Origin: CAZICM01 sp964537685
GTDB taxonomy: Bacteria > Myxococcota_A > Polyangia > Polyangiales > Polyangiaceae
Assembly (NCBI GenBank): GCA_964537685.1
Contig: CAZICM010000007.1
Location: 1-64,000, forward strand
DNA: 64,000 nt
Reading direction: 5' to 3'
The notes under the pieces were generated by a model. It saw only the letters and a program-made list of their open reading frames with translations. It was not told the origin of the DNA and searched no databases. A program made the position numbers and the translations under genes. Below are positions 36,658-44,842 of this stretch, one piece after another (the first letter of the stretch is position 1; every line of letters starts with the position of its first letter).

Positions 36658-36852
36658 TCTTGACTTCTCCGCGGGCCGCACAACGAGCTCCCTTCACGGT
36701 AACGGCGGCGAGACCGCGCTTGTACCACAAAGCACCGCGCACAAGCTTTAAATGCGAAGTGCGATGCGATTCGGAGCGCGGCGGCGGCAGATGTGCGATT
36801 GGATAGGGGACGAGCGGCAAAGAGCCTGAAGTGGAAGCCTATCTAGGCGGGA

Positions 36853-37248
36853 TTAAATCGACTCCGAGGAGAAAATAGCCCTGGCTTTCATCAGCGCCAT
36901 ACCCAGATTGGTATCCGCGCGGCAAACGACAACGGCGACCACGTTTTGATTGGTCTTCAAGCGCGAAAAGATATGGATGAGATTGGTCGACGTGAGGATG
37001 ATCTCCTGGAGATATCGCTCATCGCTTTTCACGCCGCGGGCCCGCTTAAAGGTTTTCTCAATATTGCTTACGTTATCGCCTTCGTAGATATCCTTGGTTG
37101 CTGCCGCAACAAGATCCAGCACTTCCTGGGGATGGCTATCCACTGTCTTCACACCGATTAGCATACCGCTGGCCATGTCGACCACGCCTGCGGCAACAAT
37201 CTTGGGAACATCCTGCATACACTTTGCGATGATTGAATTTACACTCAT
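36853..37248 (-). CDS. Roadblock/LC7-like protein
   Basis: The ATG at 37248, with AGAGGAA about 10 nt upstream, gives 131 residues. The pattern IIAKCMQDVPKIVAAGVVDMASGMLIG followed by a long helix and a terminal VVAVVVCRADTNLGMALMKARAIF fits the Roadblock/LC7 fold (profilin-like alpha-beta). In myxobacteria such proteins act with small Ras-like GTPases such as MglA in polarity and motility. No GTPase lies in this window. It is followed downstream by two tandem paralogues of unknown function. Confidence 0.7.
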   Translation of the reverse strand: MSVNSIIAKCMQDVPKIVAAGVVDMASGMLIGVKTVDSHPQEVLDLVAAATKDIYEGDNVSNIEKTFKRARGVKSDERYLQEIILTSTNLIHIFSRLKTNQNVVAVVVCRADTNLGMALMKARAIFSSESI

Positions 37249-37397
37249 TGCTCTATTCCTCTCTGAAAGAGCATTCCACAAAACCACGGTTGCTTCAGCA
37301 CCTTGGGCCAATGTACGCAAGCGCAGAGCCCGCGCCTATGCCGATTTCCCCGGTTCCAAGCTTTCGTTGGGCTTTGCAGAATGCCCGCTTTGTTTGT

Positions 37398-38540
37398 TTA
37401 CCATTCGTTGGACTGAACTGCAGATGACACAGCATCTTCTCGCCGTTCCGATAGATCGGAATCCTGAGAAGCCGCGGCGCCCGGCAAAGTAATGCCAGCG
37501 ACGCGTGCAAGCACTTTTAGCCAGCGCCCGTCATTGGGCAACACCCTATCGGCGATCATTTGATCTAAATCCTCGTCCCTCCCCTCTAGGAGCTTTACCT
37601 GCTCCCAGAATCGATGATAATCATGATCGGGTTGAGGGCTTAGGCCGGACAGTGCATCATATAACTCCGCCGCTAAGGCCCTATCATGATCGCGAAGTTC
37701 TGTCCGGTTATTAACGATCATCAAGCACTCGGCAAATGCCGCCGCTTCCTGCCATACCCGCAAACCTGTTCGCACCGTGGCTTCGGGATCTTTTGCAATC
37801 CGGCTTCTCATCCAGCCGAACACCTGCCCCTGCAGCCTTCGGAATAACTGCTTATCCTGAACCCGCACATCATCATATGCCCGCTCCCCAAATACTTTGG
37901 CAAATGCCACAGCCACCATCCGGAGGCGCATTTCAACCTCATCGAACTCGGGCTTTCGGTTGGGCATCATCTGGGACCTGAACCGGACATAAAGCTTCCG
38001 GATCCGGAGCGACCGCTCAATCTCGGTATCATAAAGTCTACCTAAACGGCTTGGAACACCGAGCTCATCCGAAAGTGCCTTCTCTATGGCCGTGCCTGTC
38101 TTGATAGCAATCCGCTTTGCGCTCAAGCATTGCCCGATAGCATGCCATATATCCGCCGACTGTATAGCCTCATCCAGGGATGCAATCTTCTGGCGCAGCG
38201 TTTTCAGAGCAAACCAAGCTAAATCCGCCACCCGCTGCTTGCCCGTTTCATTCGCGCTAATCCGGTCGATAGCACGGAGCGCCGGCCGCGTTGACTGGGG
38301 CTCGAGGTCTGACCCTTCTTCCCAATTGGAAGTAAAACCACTTGAAATGGACAGATCTTCTTCATAGCGGTTTTCAATTTTTTCAACGGCTTCGGCCAAA
38401 CCCTGCATCGCCTGCCGGATCTCGATACAGGTAGGAGCAACTTGGCTAAATGACTGAGCTTCCTCGAGCTGCCCCAGCTCAATCGCAGCAATCTTCTCCA
38501 CCGCGGCCGTCAGGACTCCCCAATCGACTTTGCTTGGCAT
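37398..38540 (-). CDS. Protein of unknown family, first of two tandem paralogues
   Basis: The ATG at 38540 gives 380 residues, all soluble and largely helical. No catalytic motif or known domain was seen. It shares clear similarity with the next gene upstream over about 300 residues, with matching blocks such as GQCLSAKRIAIKTGTAIEKAL, GVPSRLGRLYDTEIERSL and VRVQDKQLFRRLQGQ. An AAAFAECLMIVNNRTELRDHD segment is also conserved. The family may be confined to related bacteria. It lies downstream of its paralogue and next to the Roadblock-like gene. Confidence 0.75.
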   Translation of the reverse strand: MPSKVDWGVLTAAVEKIAAIELGQLEEAQSFSQVAPTCIEIRQAMQGLAEAVEKIENRYEEDLSISSGFTSNWEEGSDLEPQSTRPALRAIDRISANETGKQRVADLAWFALKTLRQKIASLDEAIQSADIWHAIGQCLSAKRIAIKTGTAIEKALSDELGVPSRLGRLYDTEIERSLRIRKLYVRFRSQMMPNRKPEFDEVEMRLRMVAVAFAKVFGERAYDDVRVQDKQLFRRLQGQVFGWMRSRIAKDPEATVRTGLRVWQEAAAFAECLMIVNNRTELRDHDRALAAELYDALSGLSPQPDHDYHRFWEQVKLLEGRDEDLDQMIADRVLPNDGRWLKVLARVAGITLPGAAASQDSDLSERREDAVSSAVQSNEW

Positions 38541-38628
38541 ACTTCCCACTACTCCCTTCACCGATGTTACGAAGCCCGGCAAACCGCACACAAACCGAAT
38601 CCTGCATATCCCCCGAAAATCAAAACAC

Positions 38629-39696
38629 TCAAATCGAAGCCACGCGCTCAAACGCCGCAAGCCATTGCGAATCTGCTCCCGGACTGGATGCCCGGATCAG
38701 CGTATCCAGGCTTTCATCCCGGCCCTCCATACAACGAAGCGTCGTACGGACAGCCTTGTCCTCCCACATAGCCGCCATGCTATGCCCGCTGCGAATCCGA
38801 CTGCTAAGATCTATTGCCGCATCCTTATCGTGCCCGCGCAGCTCAGAACGGTTGTTGATCATCATCAAGCACTCTGCAAATGCTGACAGCTCCTGCCATA
38901 GACGAAGCCCGGCGCGCCCGCTTGCTGCATCACTGCCCGCCTTTCGCTCGGCAACCCAGGCCAGCCCCTGCCCTTGCAGCTTCCTAAACAACTGTCGGTC
39001 TTGCATACGAACATCCGCATACGCTGGATCGCCAAAAACTTGCGCGAGCGAAACACAAGCGAGGCGCACTCTTGATTCCACGCTCGATAAATCAGGAGGC
39101 GTATTCGCGGCCATTCGATTTCTAAAGCGAACATATAGCCGGCGAACCTGAAGCGAACGATCAAGCTCTGTCTCATATAGATATGCCAGCCGGCTGGGAA
39201 CGCCTTCGACATCGGCCACGGCGCGCTCAATCGCTGTCGTCGTCTTTACGACCATCCGCTTAGCGCTCAGGCATTGTCCAAGAGCTCTCCAGAACTCATT
39301 GGAACCAACGGCCTCGGAAAGCAACGCACTCTTTTGTTTTAATGTCCAGGATCCAATCCAAGCCAAATCAACAACCTGCCTATGCCCGTTTGGCGTTATG
39401 GTAAGCAAATCAATGCTATTCGCCCCGGGAAACGATATGCGCGCATCCATATCGATATCGTCCGTCGGAATATCTGGCGCCGAAGGATGCGCATCACCGG
39501 CATATCTTTCGTAATGCCCAAGGACGCCCGATGCCGCAGAGGCCGCGGACTGGGTAACATCCACCATTTCCCGGCAAAGCGGAGAAATTTCCTTAAACGA
39601 GGCTTTTTCCTCCGCATGAATAAAATCCATACGAACGACGGCCTCAGCTACTTCAACAAGGCTATTGCAAACTCGATGATATTCCACTGCATTCAT
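38629..39696 (-). CDS. Protein of unknown family, second of two tandem paralogues
   Basis: This 355-residue soluble helical protein is preceded by GGGGGAG close to the ATG at 39696. It matches the downstream paralogue in the same order: ALGQCLSAKRMVVKTTTAIE, GVPSRLAYLYETELDRSL, VRMQDRQLFRKLQGQ and SAFAECLMMINNRSELRGHD. The N-terminal 80 residues diverge more. A local gene duplication is the simplest explanation. No function can be assigned. Confidence 0.75.
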   Translation of the reverse strand: MNAVEYHRVCNSLVEVAEAVVRMDFIHAEEKASFKEISPLCREMVDVTQSAASAASGVLGHYERYAGDAHPSAPDIPTDDIDMDARISFPGANSIDLLTITPNGHRQVVDLAWIGSWTLKQKSALLSEAVGSNEFWRALGQCLSAKRMVVKTTTAIERAVADVEGVPSRLAYLYETELDRSLQVRRLYVRFRNRMAANTPPDLSSVESRVRLACVSLAQVFGDPAYADVRMQDRQLFRKLQGQGLAWVAERKAGSDAASGRAGLRLWQELSAFAECLMMINNRSELRGHDKDAAIDLSSRIRSGHSMAAMWEDKAVRTTLRCMEGRDESLDTLIRASSPGADSQWLAAFERVASI

Positions 39697-40119
39697 TGGC
39701 TCCCCCTATCGAATCTCCTACCCTTACCATTCAATATGAAAACCTTCCGCGAAAACCCGTTGTTTTTGCGCCGTGCACCGCCATCTGTAACCTATCATCC
39801 TCAGATGATGACAATCAGCCTCATTTCGCCATCTCGCCCCGAGCCAATCGTTTGCTGCTTCCCAGCCCGAAATATTACACGGCGTAACCAATTGGTGTTC
39901 ATCTGTTCATGAAGCGTGCCAAGCGAGCAGGGCTGCTGCGGCACATTCACAATCGGTCCTTACATCACAAAACCGGCAAACAATAATTGTTTCAAGCTCC
40001 GACCTCCCTACCTATCGAAACGACAGCCCTCTATATCTACCTATCATGTCCGCTCTGCCAATGCGTATTGATTGCAATGGCTTGTGATAGCTTTTGGTTT
40101 CACAAAGCATTCACCGTCT

Positions 40120-40134
40120 ATTACGTAACGTAAT
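40120..40134. promoter_or_regulatory. 15-bp palindrome, possible operator
   Basis: The sequence ATTACGTAACGTAAT has perfect 7-bp arms (ATTACGT and ACGTAAT) around one base. It lies within a gene-free stretch, about 420 bp upstream of the paralogue gene starting at 39696. It has the size of a repressor site, but no cognate regulator can be named. Confidence 0.45.
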
Positions 40135-40820
40135 GCGAACAATCAAGGTCATCTCAATTATTTGTTGACAAGTCCCATTTCCAGCGCCCCATCCACCTTC
40201 TCTCCCAACGGTGAGTAGCTCATTTCCCCTTGTTACGAGCTTTTTGGTGCATCACCCCCGCTGATTGATCTGTTAACGCCGCTTCCATCGGCAGAATGAA
40301 CGGATAGCCTGTTATAGATCAGAATCGATCAATTTCTAACCTTCTCGACGAAGTCGCGCCCATCTATAGATAACCTATCGGAACCCATTAATCGATATAT
40401 TATTATACCTATGGCGAATTCAGTATGACACCATACCATTTCACCGATAGCTATTACCGGTTGTATAGCCCATCTCGTATAAACATCGCCCGCGCATAGC
40501 CGCGTAAAATACTTCACACCTCTTAACCACCGGGAGGAATATGCTTACAATTGTCATCAGATGGCACCGGTCCTCACTTGCGCATAAATGGTCTCATCGA
40601 CGCAAATTTTGCACCTCGATCAACCACTACAAAACAGCTTCTTTTCAAGGCAAAAGCCCATTTCGGGGCGCTGGCATGCATAGTGCATAGATGTATATCT
40701 GGAAGCGGCCAGTGAGGACTCACTCAAGCTCCACTCACGGACTCAGCCAAAGATATCACCGTCTATCAAGACAAGCCGTTGATATCGGCGGTTTTCAAGA
40801 TCCGCTGCAACCAACACTCT

Positions 40821-40846
40821 ACAGACACAGACACAGACACAGACAC
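40821..40846. repeat. Hexanucleotide tandem repeat directly before a ribosome binding site
   Basis: Four copies of ACAGAC plus two bases run from 40821 to 40846. The next bases form GAGGAA, the likely ribosome site of the gene that starts at 40859. Copy-number change would shift the promoter-to-RBS distance or the mRNA leader, without altering the RBS-to-ATG spacing. Confidence 0.85.
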
Positions 40847-40858
40847 GAGGAACAGGCC

Positions 40859-41308
40859 ATGGGTTATCGCAAACTATCAAAGGATGACATCGGAGAGCTC
40901 ATGAGGCGTTGGCGCGCCCAAGAAGGCGTTCGCCAAATCGCGCGCGAAACGGGCATCGATCGCAAGACGGTGCGCCGCTACATCGCCGCTGCAAAGAGCT
41001 TTTCCATTGACCGCGACCGGACGCAGGATCCCACTGCGGACGAGATCGCTCAGATTACACAGAAGGTTCAAGCCCGCCCGGCCCGTGCTCCCAGTGAGGC
41101 ATGGAAGCAGCTTATGCCCTACAAGGATAAGATCGCGGCCTGCATTGACGATCAGCAGCGCGTTCGGCTCCGTTCGATCCGCGCTCTGCTCGCCCGCGAA
41201 GGTGTCAACGTGACCTACTGGACGCTTCGCCGTTTCGCCATCCGGGCTCGCATGGAGCAGTTGCAAGGCAAAGCTGCGCCTGCTCCGGCCGCTGAAGCCA
41301 GCGCATAG
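40859..41308 (+). CDS. Stand-alone IstA-type helix-turn-helix protein
   Basis: The ATG at 40859 has GAGGAA about 7 nt upstream and gives 149 residues. Residues 1-45 form a helix-turn-helix (MRRWRAQEGVRQIARETG, then IDRKTVRRYI), and residues 80-130 match the second IstA-type motif (PYKDKIAACIDDQ, then VNVTYWTLRRFAI). Both resemble the DNA-binding N-terminus of IS21-family transposases. The catalytic DDE region and the IstB partner are absent. It is thus either a domesticated fragment turned regulator or an old remnant. The intact frame, RBS and terminator favour a functional protein. Confidence 0.75.
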   Translation: MGYRKLSKDDIGELMRRWRAQEGVRQIARETGIDRKTVRRYIAAAKSFSIDRDRTQDPTADEIAQITQKVQARPARAPSEAWKQLMPYKDKIAACIDDQQRVRLRSIRALLAREGVNVTYWTLRRFAIRARMEQLQGKAAPAPAAEASA

Positions 41309-41312
41309 TATT

Positions 41313-41338
41313 CTGTCAATACACGCGTATTGAGACAG
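41313..41338. promoter_or_regulatory. 26-bp dyad after the IstA-type gene
   Basis: CTGTCAATAC and GTATTGAGACAG form an imperfect inverted repeat around ACGC, starting four bases after the stop codon. It could be an operator, a binding site for the protein just encoded, or a hairpin that adds to termination. Confidence 0.4.
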
Positions 41339-41346
41339 ATTTCAGA

Positions 41347-41409
41347 AAACGCCGCCTAGTGCGCCGCCCTTGTTTACAAGGTGTTGCGCAGAGGCGGCGT
41401 TTCTTTTTT
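41347..41409. terminator. Strong bidirectional Rho-independent terminator
   Basis: AAACGCCGCCT (41347-41357) and AGGCGGCGTTT (41392-41402) form a perfect 11-bp stem with further inner pairing. A run of six T follows on the plus strand (41404-41409). It ends the IstA-type gene and, on the minus strand, the DUF4274 gene. Confidence 0.85.
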
Positions 41410-42328
41410 AGCCCGCCGCGCGCTCGGAGCCCCCACTCGACTTACGGCCCGTCCAAAATGACTTGGATTGCACCAGCGGCGGAGGAGCAAAGCGAACCGC
41501 TCCCTCTTCTGTCGTTGCCATGTACATCGACTCGGGAAGATCCTTCTTGCCCATCGGATAAACAGCCCGTGTGAGATCGCTGCCATCTTCCCTAGGATCG
41601 TAGGCAATACCATAATGCTTAAAGCCATTACGGTTAATTTTTTTCTCAATCCTCATCAGCAGATCGAAATTATCGATGGCATAATTGGGAACCTCAGTCC
41701 TCTTATCGTATTGGCGAAGCAAATGAGGGCGGCCGCGCCAATAAATCATGATGGCGGTGCCGAGTGAGCAATTCCGGCTCCGGATGACTTCAAATAAATG
41801 AACATAGCCGTCATCCCATTTATATTGCTCAACAAATTGATGAAGTTCACGCGGCGAAAGCTGGCTCATCCTGCGGAGCTCATTGCGTGTAGCCACGATC
41901 TCGCCTTGCAAGCGGGCGGACGCTTCTTCAAGGGCTTCCTCCACAATGGGCAGCAGCAGCGCATCGGCCTGCTCCGCGGCGTACACCCGCGCGTCCTTGA
42001 GCACATCCTGTTTGGCACGCCCGAGTGAAAGCTCCGTTTCGATCTTGAAACGCACATGTTCCACGAGCTCGTGCGGCACATCCTCGCCGCGCAACCGCTC
42101 CATAAACTCGATGTACACCGTACCGAGCAAACGTTTTTGGAAGCTCTGCGGCCAAATACGCGGCACAAGCCTCTTCAGCGATTTGCGCCAATGAACTTCG
42201 AAGCGTTCCGCCAAGTCCGCGGCAAAGCCTTCGGGAAGCGCGCGCTTGACAATGCGAACAGCAACGCGCTCGCTCCAAGCCTTCGCATCCATCGGCAGCG
42301 AAGGGCTCTGTCCATTCTCGTGCTTCAT
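41408..42328 (-). CDS. DUF4274-domain protein
   Basis: The ATG at 42328, with AAGG about 9 nt upstream, gives 306 residues. Residues 165-245 match DUF4274: LHQFVEQYKWDDGYVHLFEVI, followed by CSLGTAIMIYW. The first 150 residues are helical and Lys/Glu-rich and form an extension not recognised elsewhere. The domain is found in varied bacteria and has no firm function, though many neighbours are toxin or immunity-like. The gene stands alone, ending at the shared terminator. A start at 42358 is possible. Confidence 0.82.
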   Translation of the reverse strand: MKHENGQSPSLPMDAKAWSERVAVRIVKRALPEGFAADLAERFEVHWRKSLKRLVPRIWPQSFQKRLLGTVYIEFMERLRGEDVPHELVEHVRFKIETELSLGRAKQDVLKDARVYAAEQADALLLPIVEEALEEASARLQGEIVATRNELRRMSQLSPRELHQFVEQYKWDDGYVHLFEVIRSRNCSLGTAIMIYWRGRPHLLRQYDKRTEVPNYAIDNFDLLMRIEKKINRNGFKHYGIAYDPREDGSDLTRAVYPMGKKDLPESMYMATTEEGAVRFAPPPLVQSKSFWTGRKSSGGSERAAG

Positions 42329-42705
42329 GAAGTGCCTTTGACCACCGCGATAATACACCCGGATGGTTTCCGGACTTCATTGCAAAAGCCACACCGGGGC
42401 ACTGAAGGCACGCGCCCTTGAATTAGCAATGCGTGACAAATGCACCACCGATAGCCGATCGACAGATAACGAAGAGCGCACGCCATATCAGACCTCAACA
42501 TCATGGCGGTCCACCGGCAGACACGATGGGGAGGCTTCCTCAATGACAAAGAAACGAGCAGCGCCGACAGCACAATTGCATTGCAACAAGGAAAAGAGAT
42601 TCTTTATTCTCAGCGCTTTTGTCGGCCGCGGTGGCAGGAAAACACCGTGCGGCAGAGGGATTGGGCGCGGTGTCAATCAAAAATGCACAGACCCCCCTCG
42701 CATCG

Positions 42706-42721
42706 ATGACAAAAAACTTCC
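42706..42721 (+). repeat. Degenerate copy of the TGACAAA element
   Basis: ATGACAAAAAACTTCC matches the shared motif TGACAAATAACGTCC at most positions. It lies 38 bp before a better copy. Confidence 0.5.
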
Positions 42722-42743
42722 TACTTAATTGGGCTGGCAGCGG

Positions 42744-42765
42744 CTATGACAAATAATGTCCGGCC
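42744..42765 (+). repeat. TGACAAA element, copy upstream of the first XRE gene
   Basis: CTATGACAAATAATGTCC is followed by GGCC. It shares GGCTATGACAAATAA with the copy at 43793, including two bases before the core. It lies about 400 bp before the first XRE start. Confidence 0.65.
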
Positions 42766-42902
42766 AATTCAAGTGCCGATGCTCGCCGGCAAGCCACCCT
42801 CATTGTTGAAAAAACTTGTTCCGCAACAAGGCCATGCGGCTGGATCATTAAAATCAATAGTATATTCCAATAGTTAAAATGGCTGCTTGACTCAAAAATG
42901 AT

Positions 42903-42923
42903 CTATGACAAAAAACGTCCGGC
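42903..42923 (+). repeat. TGACAAA element, nearest copy to the first XRE gene
   Basis: CTATGACAAAAAACGTCC is followed by GGC. It lies 245 bp before the first XRE start and 15 bp before a second shared block, CTTGACC plus an A-rich tail at 42939-42960. Confidence 0.65.
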
Positions 42924-43167
42924 ATAAGAAATAATCTGCTTGACCGCATTCAAAATAATAAATCACACGTAATTCAAAGCCTATTATTGAATTGAAAAAA
43001 AGATCCGCAGACAAAGGCGCGTCTTTTTTATCGAAATGGCTTCTCCTACGGTCGAGCGCGATTAAAAAAAATTTAAAATGCTATTCATTTCATATAGTTA
43101 GCATCTGTTATACCCGCCAACACCATTGGCTCTTTTCATTCCGGTCAATTTCAACGAATGTAGGCAC

Positions 43168-43530
43168 ATGGAATTCGGACAAGAAATCAGAAGGCGCCGT
43201 TTGGCATTGGGTATGACTCTTGAGCAACTCGCGGAGAGTTCACACCTCACTCCTAATTACATTGGCACCATTGAAAATGGGCGGCGCGATCCGTCCCTTT
43301 CAACGGTCCTCGCGCTCGCCAAAGGACTTCGCACAACGGTTGCGGAGTTACTTGGCGGCATTCAAGAATTGAGCCCTCCGGCCACGGAAGCCGGGCTCCT
43401 GTTTGACGGTTCAAACTCGGACGTTCAGGATGCCGTGCTTCTGCTCCTCCGTTCTGTTGCGCGGCGCAAGAAGATGCTGAAAGCCGGCGAAACAGCCGCT
43501 CCTCAGCCTGCGGCGGCGAATCCAAGCTGA
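43168..43530 (+). CDS. XRE-family regulator, copy 1
   Basis: The ATG at 43168 gives 120 residues. The N-terminal 65 form an XRE helix-turn-helix: MEFGQEIRRRRLALGMTLEQ, then LTPNYIGTIENGRRDPSLS and VLALAKGLRTTVAELLGG. The C-terminal part (ATEAGLLFDG, then DVQDAVLLLLRSVARRK) is shared by all three copies. It is the most diverged of the three. The ribosome site is weak (AGG at about -7). Such proteins usually repress and often autoregulate; the target is unknown, though shared leader elements suggest cross-regulation among the copies. Confidence 0.88.
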   Translation: MEFGQEIRRRRLALGMTLEQLAESSHLTPNYIGTIENGRRDPSLSTVLALAKGLRTTVAELLGGIQELSPPATEAGLLFDGSNSDVQDAVLLLLRSVARRKKMLKAGETAAPQPAAANPS

Positions 43531-44086
43531 AGCCCGCTTCTTAAAGCTCCTTTCATTTGCCTGCCTCCCCGCGCACCCGCGCAACCCCGCTTAGCTTCAT
43601 TTCTTTTCTTCAATCCGCTTAGAGGGCGTCCTACAATTCAACCACCCTGTTCTTCCTATACGTTCGGGGTGAACCAGCCTGCCTCTTCGGCGTGGTCGCG
43701 CCGCGAACGAAACGGATTGGCGAAACCATCCCTCGATTGTGCAGCGCCCTCTATCAAAAGCTTTCCCACCCTCAATGTTCCCTGCCAGGCGGCTATGACA
43801 AATAACGACCGCCTTGCTTCATTTCATTCTTGACGCGCCAACAAAATCATGAAGGCCGCCATGTTGAACGCGGCGGTCTCGAGTCCGCGTGCAGCCTGCG
43901 CTCATCGGACATTCAAGACCTTTTCGCCAAACCGACCCACCGCCATGAAACGATGGCCCGCTCCAACGCAAAAAATCGCCCAAATGTCTTCAAGCGCCTC
44001 CTACAAGAAGGCCGGATTAGGCACTGTAATGTAGAACAACACAATCGAGGGTTTCATTTTTGATCCAAATCGTTCAATTTGCTCAC
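43531..44086. other. Gene-free leader region of the second XRE gene
   Basis: This 556-bp gap contains the TGACAAA element at 43793 and a second block at 43829-43851 that matches the leader of the third XRE gene. The rest shows no gene; a frame at 43830-44063 has no coding features or ribosome site. Confidence 0.6.
43793..43813 (+). repeat. TGACAAA element in the leader of the second XRE gene
   Basis: CTATGACAAATAACGACC is followed by GCC. It lies about 274 bp before the second XRE start, and 15 bp before the block TTCTTGACGCGCC...AAATCATG. Confidence 0.65.
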
Positions 44087-44443
44087 ATGGAATTTGGTCA
44101 AGAAATCCGAAGGCGACGCCAGGCACTCCATTTGACTCTCGAACAGCTCGCAGAGGCATCTGGCCTGACGCCAAACTACATTGGCACGATCGAGAACGGG
44201 AAACGCGATCCTTCGCTGTCCACCGTGATGGCTCTTGCCAAGGGGCTTCGCGCGAAACCCGCTGAGCTGTTCGGTGGGATTCAAGATCTGAGCGCACCCG
44301 CAACCGAAGCGGGAACGCTCTTCGATACGGCGCCCGAAGATGTGCAGGATGCAGTTCTTCAACTGCTCCGCTCGGTTTCGAAGCGCAAGCTGGCCAAAGC
44401 CGCGCCCGCGGCCAAGCCCGCTAAAGACGGCACCAATCTCTAA
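44087..44443 (+). CDS. XRE-family regulator, copy 2
   Basis: This 118-residue protein starts MEFGQEIRRRRQALHLTLEQ and carries the same helix-turn-helix (LTPNYIGTIENGKRDPSLS, then VMALAKGLRAKPAELFGG). It has the shared C-terminal ATEAGTLFDTAPEDVQDAVLQ and a Lys/Ala/Pro tail. It is close to copy 3 (about 85-90 per cent identical by eye over the first 80 residues). No clear ribosome site precedes the ATG, so a leaderless or structured start is possible. A strong terminator follows. Confidence 0.9.
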   Translation: MEFGQEIRRRRQALHLTLEQLAEASGLTPNYIGTIENGKRDPSLSTVMALAKGLRAKPAELFGGIQDLSAPATEAGTLFDTAPEDVQDAVLQLLRSVSKRKLAKAAPAAKPAKDGTNL

Positions 44444-44473
44444 AGCCGTCTCACACAACTTCACCCATTAACC

Positions 44474-44513
44474 ACGCCCTCCGATCGATCCATTTCGATC
44501 GGGGGGCGTTTTG
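44474..44513 (+). terminator. Rho-independent terminator after XRE copy 2
   Basis: ACGCCCTCCGATCGA pairs with TCGATCGGGGGGCGT (one wobble), with a short loop and a TTTT run. It lies 30 bp after the stop. Confidence 0.85.
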
Positions 44514-44842
44514 CATTTGGGCCTGCCTATCAACACTGACAAAATACGTCCTAGCAACAGGTCATTTTTCTTGACCAGCCAATCAAATCATGCATGTACG
44601 CATTTTGAACGCCCTCGCTCTGCTCAAAAAAGAATATCCCCGCGGGCAATCTTCTCGAATTCGAGCACCTTCTTAGTGATTTGCCCTATCCGGCTTGCCC
44701 ACGCCTTTTCCCGAGGCCGATTTTAGCTATAACTTGTTGATTTTATTCGATTTTTATCTGGCCAAAAATCTCACTTAAATCGTGATAGACAACTATACAA
44801 TCGATGGTTTATTTTTCCTTTCAAATCATCGATTTTAGGCCC
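44514..44842. other. Gene-free leader region of the third XRE gene
   Basis: This 329-bp gap holds the TGACAAA element at 44534 and a second block at 44570-44592 that matches the leader of copy 2. The last 150 bases are AT-rich, consistent with a promoter near 44730-44800. Confidence 0.6.
44534..44551 (+). repeat. TGACAAA element in the leader of the third XRE gene
   Basis: CACTGACAAAATACGTCC sits about 290 bp before the third XRE start, and 18 bp before the block CTTGACCAGCCAATCAAATC. It diverges from the other copies at its left end. Confidence 0.55.

Larger units (their letters stand above)
39697..40858. other. 1.16-kb gene-free region with small palindromes
   Basis: No open frame here has coding character. 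The stretch is AT-richer than its neighbours and marks the start of the accessory region. It holds a 15-bp palindrome at 40120-40134, a TTGACA-like box near 40166 and a hexanucleotide repeat close to the right end. It may hold the upstream promoters of the paralogue genes and the IstA-type gene. No RNA gene was recognised. Confidence 0.6.
42329..43167. other. Gene-free leader region upstream of the first XRE gene
   Basis: This 839-bp stretch has no convincing frame. It carries three copies of a short element with core TGACAAA (42706, 42744, 42903) and an AT-rich tract before the first XRE gene. The region probably holds its promoter and regulatory sites. Confidence 0.6.

Noticed and set aside
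34865..36681. A succinate dehydrogenase operon
   Set aside because: Only the cytochrome b-like anchor is present; the neighbours are a phosphatase and an ATPase.
40166..40183. Further TGACAAA-like copies, such as TTGACAAGTCCC near 40166 and TGACAAATGCACC near 42434
   Set aside because: They match only the first few bases of the core and lack the flanking block, so they were not counted as copies.
40329..40517. A 62-residue minus-strand open frame in the gene-free region
   Set aside because: It is short, has no ribosome site and matches no recognisable pattern, so it is probably chance.
40691..40858. Upstream extension of the IstA-type protein from 40691
   Set aside because: It would translate the hexanucleotide repeat as an Arg-His run, and the good GAGGAA site supports the start at 40859.
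40859..41308. Intact IS21-family insertion sequence
   Set aside because: Only the DNA-binding part of IstA is present. No DDE domain, IstB gene or terminal inverted repeats were seen.
43830..44063. A 77-residue open frame in the leader of XRE copy 2
   Set aside because: It overlaps the duplicated leader, lacks a ribosome site, and the matching leader of copy 3 does not keep the frame.
42706..44551. CRISPR array
   Set aside because: The TGACAAA elements are few, irregularly spaced by 38 to 890 bp, and the sequences between them include genes.
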